Positions 63,548 through 64,000 of a stretch of 64,000 bases of DNA are shown here, in pieces; positions within the stretch are counted from its first letter, which is position 1, and the number at the start of each line of letters is the position of its first letter. The stretch is taken from positions 160,700 to 224,699 of the forward strand of contig DCFU01000031.1 of NCBI GenBank assembly GCA_002319795.1, in the 5' to 3' direction. The notes under the pieces are model-generated. The model was given only the letters and a program-made list of their open reading frames with translations. It was not told the DNA's origin and did not search any database. Source of the stretch: Megamonas sp. UBA1796. GTDB taxonomy: Bacteria > Bacillota > Negativicutes > Selenomonadales > Selenomonadaceae. Made by a program: the position numbers and the translations under genes.

Positions 63548-63752
63548 AGGAGACAGGTGTCCGAAAGGACTTAATAGGGAAGTCTGATGTAAGGTCAGCG
63601 CGGTCCCGCCACTGTATCGGGGAATGAATCTGCAGAAAATATGTCACTGGAGCGGAAGCTTTGGGAAGGCGCAGATGAGTGAAGATCCGGAGCCAGGAGA
63701 ACTGCCTGTTTTAACAATCACTGCTTGACCTGCGAGTGACGGGGAGGAGATT
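63548..63752 (+). promoter_or_regulatory. cobalamin riboswitch
   Basis: The leader shows, in order, ACAGGTGTCCGAAAGGAC, AATAGGGAA, GGTCAGCGCGGTCCCGCCACTGTA, and GAGTGAAGATCCGGAGCCAGGAGAACTGCCTGT split by short spacers. These are the standard blocks of the B12 aptamer, and CGAGTGACGGGGAGG follows. It precedes an acyl-CoA dehydrogenase gene, an unusual target. B12 binding is expected to turn expression off through the downstream terminator. Confidence 0.93.
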
Positions 63753-63760
63753 ATGATGGA

Positions 63761-63780
63761 AAGCCTATTAGTATAGGCTT
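63761..63780 (+). other. perfect hairpin in the riboswitch expression platform
   Basis: AAGCCTAT-TAGT-ATAGGCTT is an exact eight-base stem with no T run. It may be part of the switch between antiterminator and terminator. Confidence 0.5.
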
Positions 63781-63823
63781 GTTTAAGATTGCCTGTAGGC
63801 TAATTTTAAATGGCGTTTCAAGA

Positions 63824-63881
63824 GCCTCTTTTATAATCGATTCCCGGGAAAGGGCATGGATTGTAAGAGAGGCCTTTTTTT
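63824..63881 (+). terminator. riboswitch-linked terminator
   Basis: GCCTCTTTTATAATC pairs with GATTGTAAGAGAGGC (two G-U or mismatched steps) around a CCCGGG loop region, followed by seven T. It lies 30 bases before the next start codon. Confidence 0.8.
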
Positions 63882-63910
63882 ATAATAGAATTGTGAAAAG
63901 GAGAGAAAAA

Positions 63911-64000
63911 ATGAGCATGTTTGTGTTTACAGAAGAACAGCAGTTACTGCGTAAGGCTGTCCGTGAGTTTGTGGAAGCCGAAATTGCTCCCCATGCGAAA
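63911..64000 (+). CDS. acyl-CoA dehydrogenase, N-terminal part (cut by window end)
   Basis: The first 30 codons read FVFTEEQQLLRKAVREFVEAE, the standard N-terminal helix of acyl-CoA dehydrogenases. AAAGGAGAG precedes the ATG. The rest lies beyond the window. As its leader is a B12 riboswitch, it may belong to a route used when cobalamin is scarce, or to an operon with a B12-related gene further on. Confidence 0.75.
   Translation, partial: MSMFVFTEEQQLLRKAVREFVEAEIAPHAK

Overview
The window looks like a chromosomal segment of a strictly anaerobic, low-to-mid GC Gram-negative-type Firmicute, most likely a Negativicute (Selenomonas, Mitsuokella or Anaerovibrio-like). This is an inference from gene content and style: strong GGAGG ribosome-binding sites with many GTG and TTG starts, a ydaO-type c-di-AMP riboswitch, Hcp, rubredoxin and radical-SAM proteins, SufU rather than SufA/E, and frequent PTS and lipoprotein ABC systems. 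No tRNA, rRNA, insertion sequence, phage or CRISPR array was found. Almost every gene is intact and operons end in clear intrinsic hairpins.

Layout. 1-6890: the end of a RACo-like corrinoid activator, then an Ula-type PTS operon (IIA, IIC, IIB) with a UroD-like protein, a beta-propeller protein and pentulose-5-phosphate 4- and 3-epimerases. 6938-8985: a KimA-like potassium importer (minus strand) behind a c-di-AMP riboswitch. 9358-13872: moeA, a Crp/Fnr regulator and the hcp/ferredoxin pair with a matching operator. 13931-16809: an ArsR regulator and a four-domain sulfur-transfer fusion enzyme. 16995-22437 (minus): an ACS-family transporter, a GlpABC-like three-part dehydrogenase and its GntR regulator. 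22778-32543: a chemoreceptor, a sodium symporter, a YheO regulator, a broken ridA, cyuP, cyuA, an asparaginase and a small conserved-looking protein. 32755-35148: a CymR-like regulator divergent from cysK, then a flavoredoxin-rubredoxin fusion. 35279-39535: trkA with two tandem trkH. 39577-42994: a LysR regulator, glucarate dehydratase and an RpiB-family isomerase. 43068-48141: sufCBDSU. 48267-54210: FmdE, a sulfonate-type ABC transporter, DUF4418 and a MacB/LolD-type ABC pair. 54311-63295: an amino-acid-type ABC transporter followed by a complete nitrogenase-like set. 63482-64000: a cobalamin riboswitch and the start of an acyl-CoA dehydrogenase.

The most interesting part is 48848-63295. A nitrogenase-like D/K pair, a reductase (NifH-like), a NifB-like radical-SAM protein and a NifX-like carrier, without NifEN, sit with a divergent cysteine-synthase paralogue and two organic-solute ABC importers. 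This composition resembles the methylthio-alkane reductase (MarBHDK) type of nitrogenase relative and suggests reductive C-S bond cleavage for sulfur salvage, with the released thiol or sulfide fixed by the CysK-like enzyme. Two copies of one short leader/terminator element, one before each transport unit, tie the region together. A 7-7-7 inverted repeat shared with the cysK promoter suggests control by the CymR-like regulator. Sulfur metabolism recurs across the window (cyuPA, cysK/cymR, sufCBDSU, the CoADR-rhodanese-TusA-DsrE fusion).
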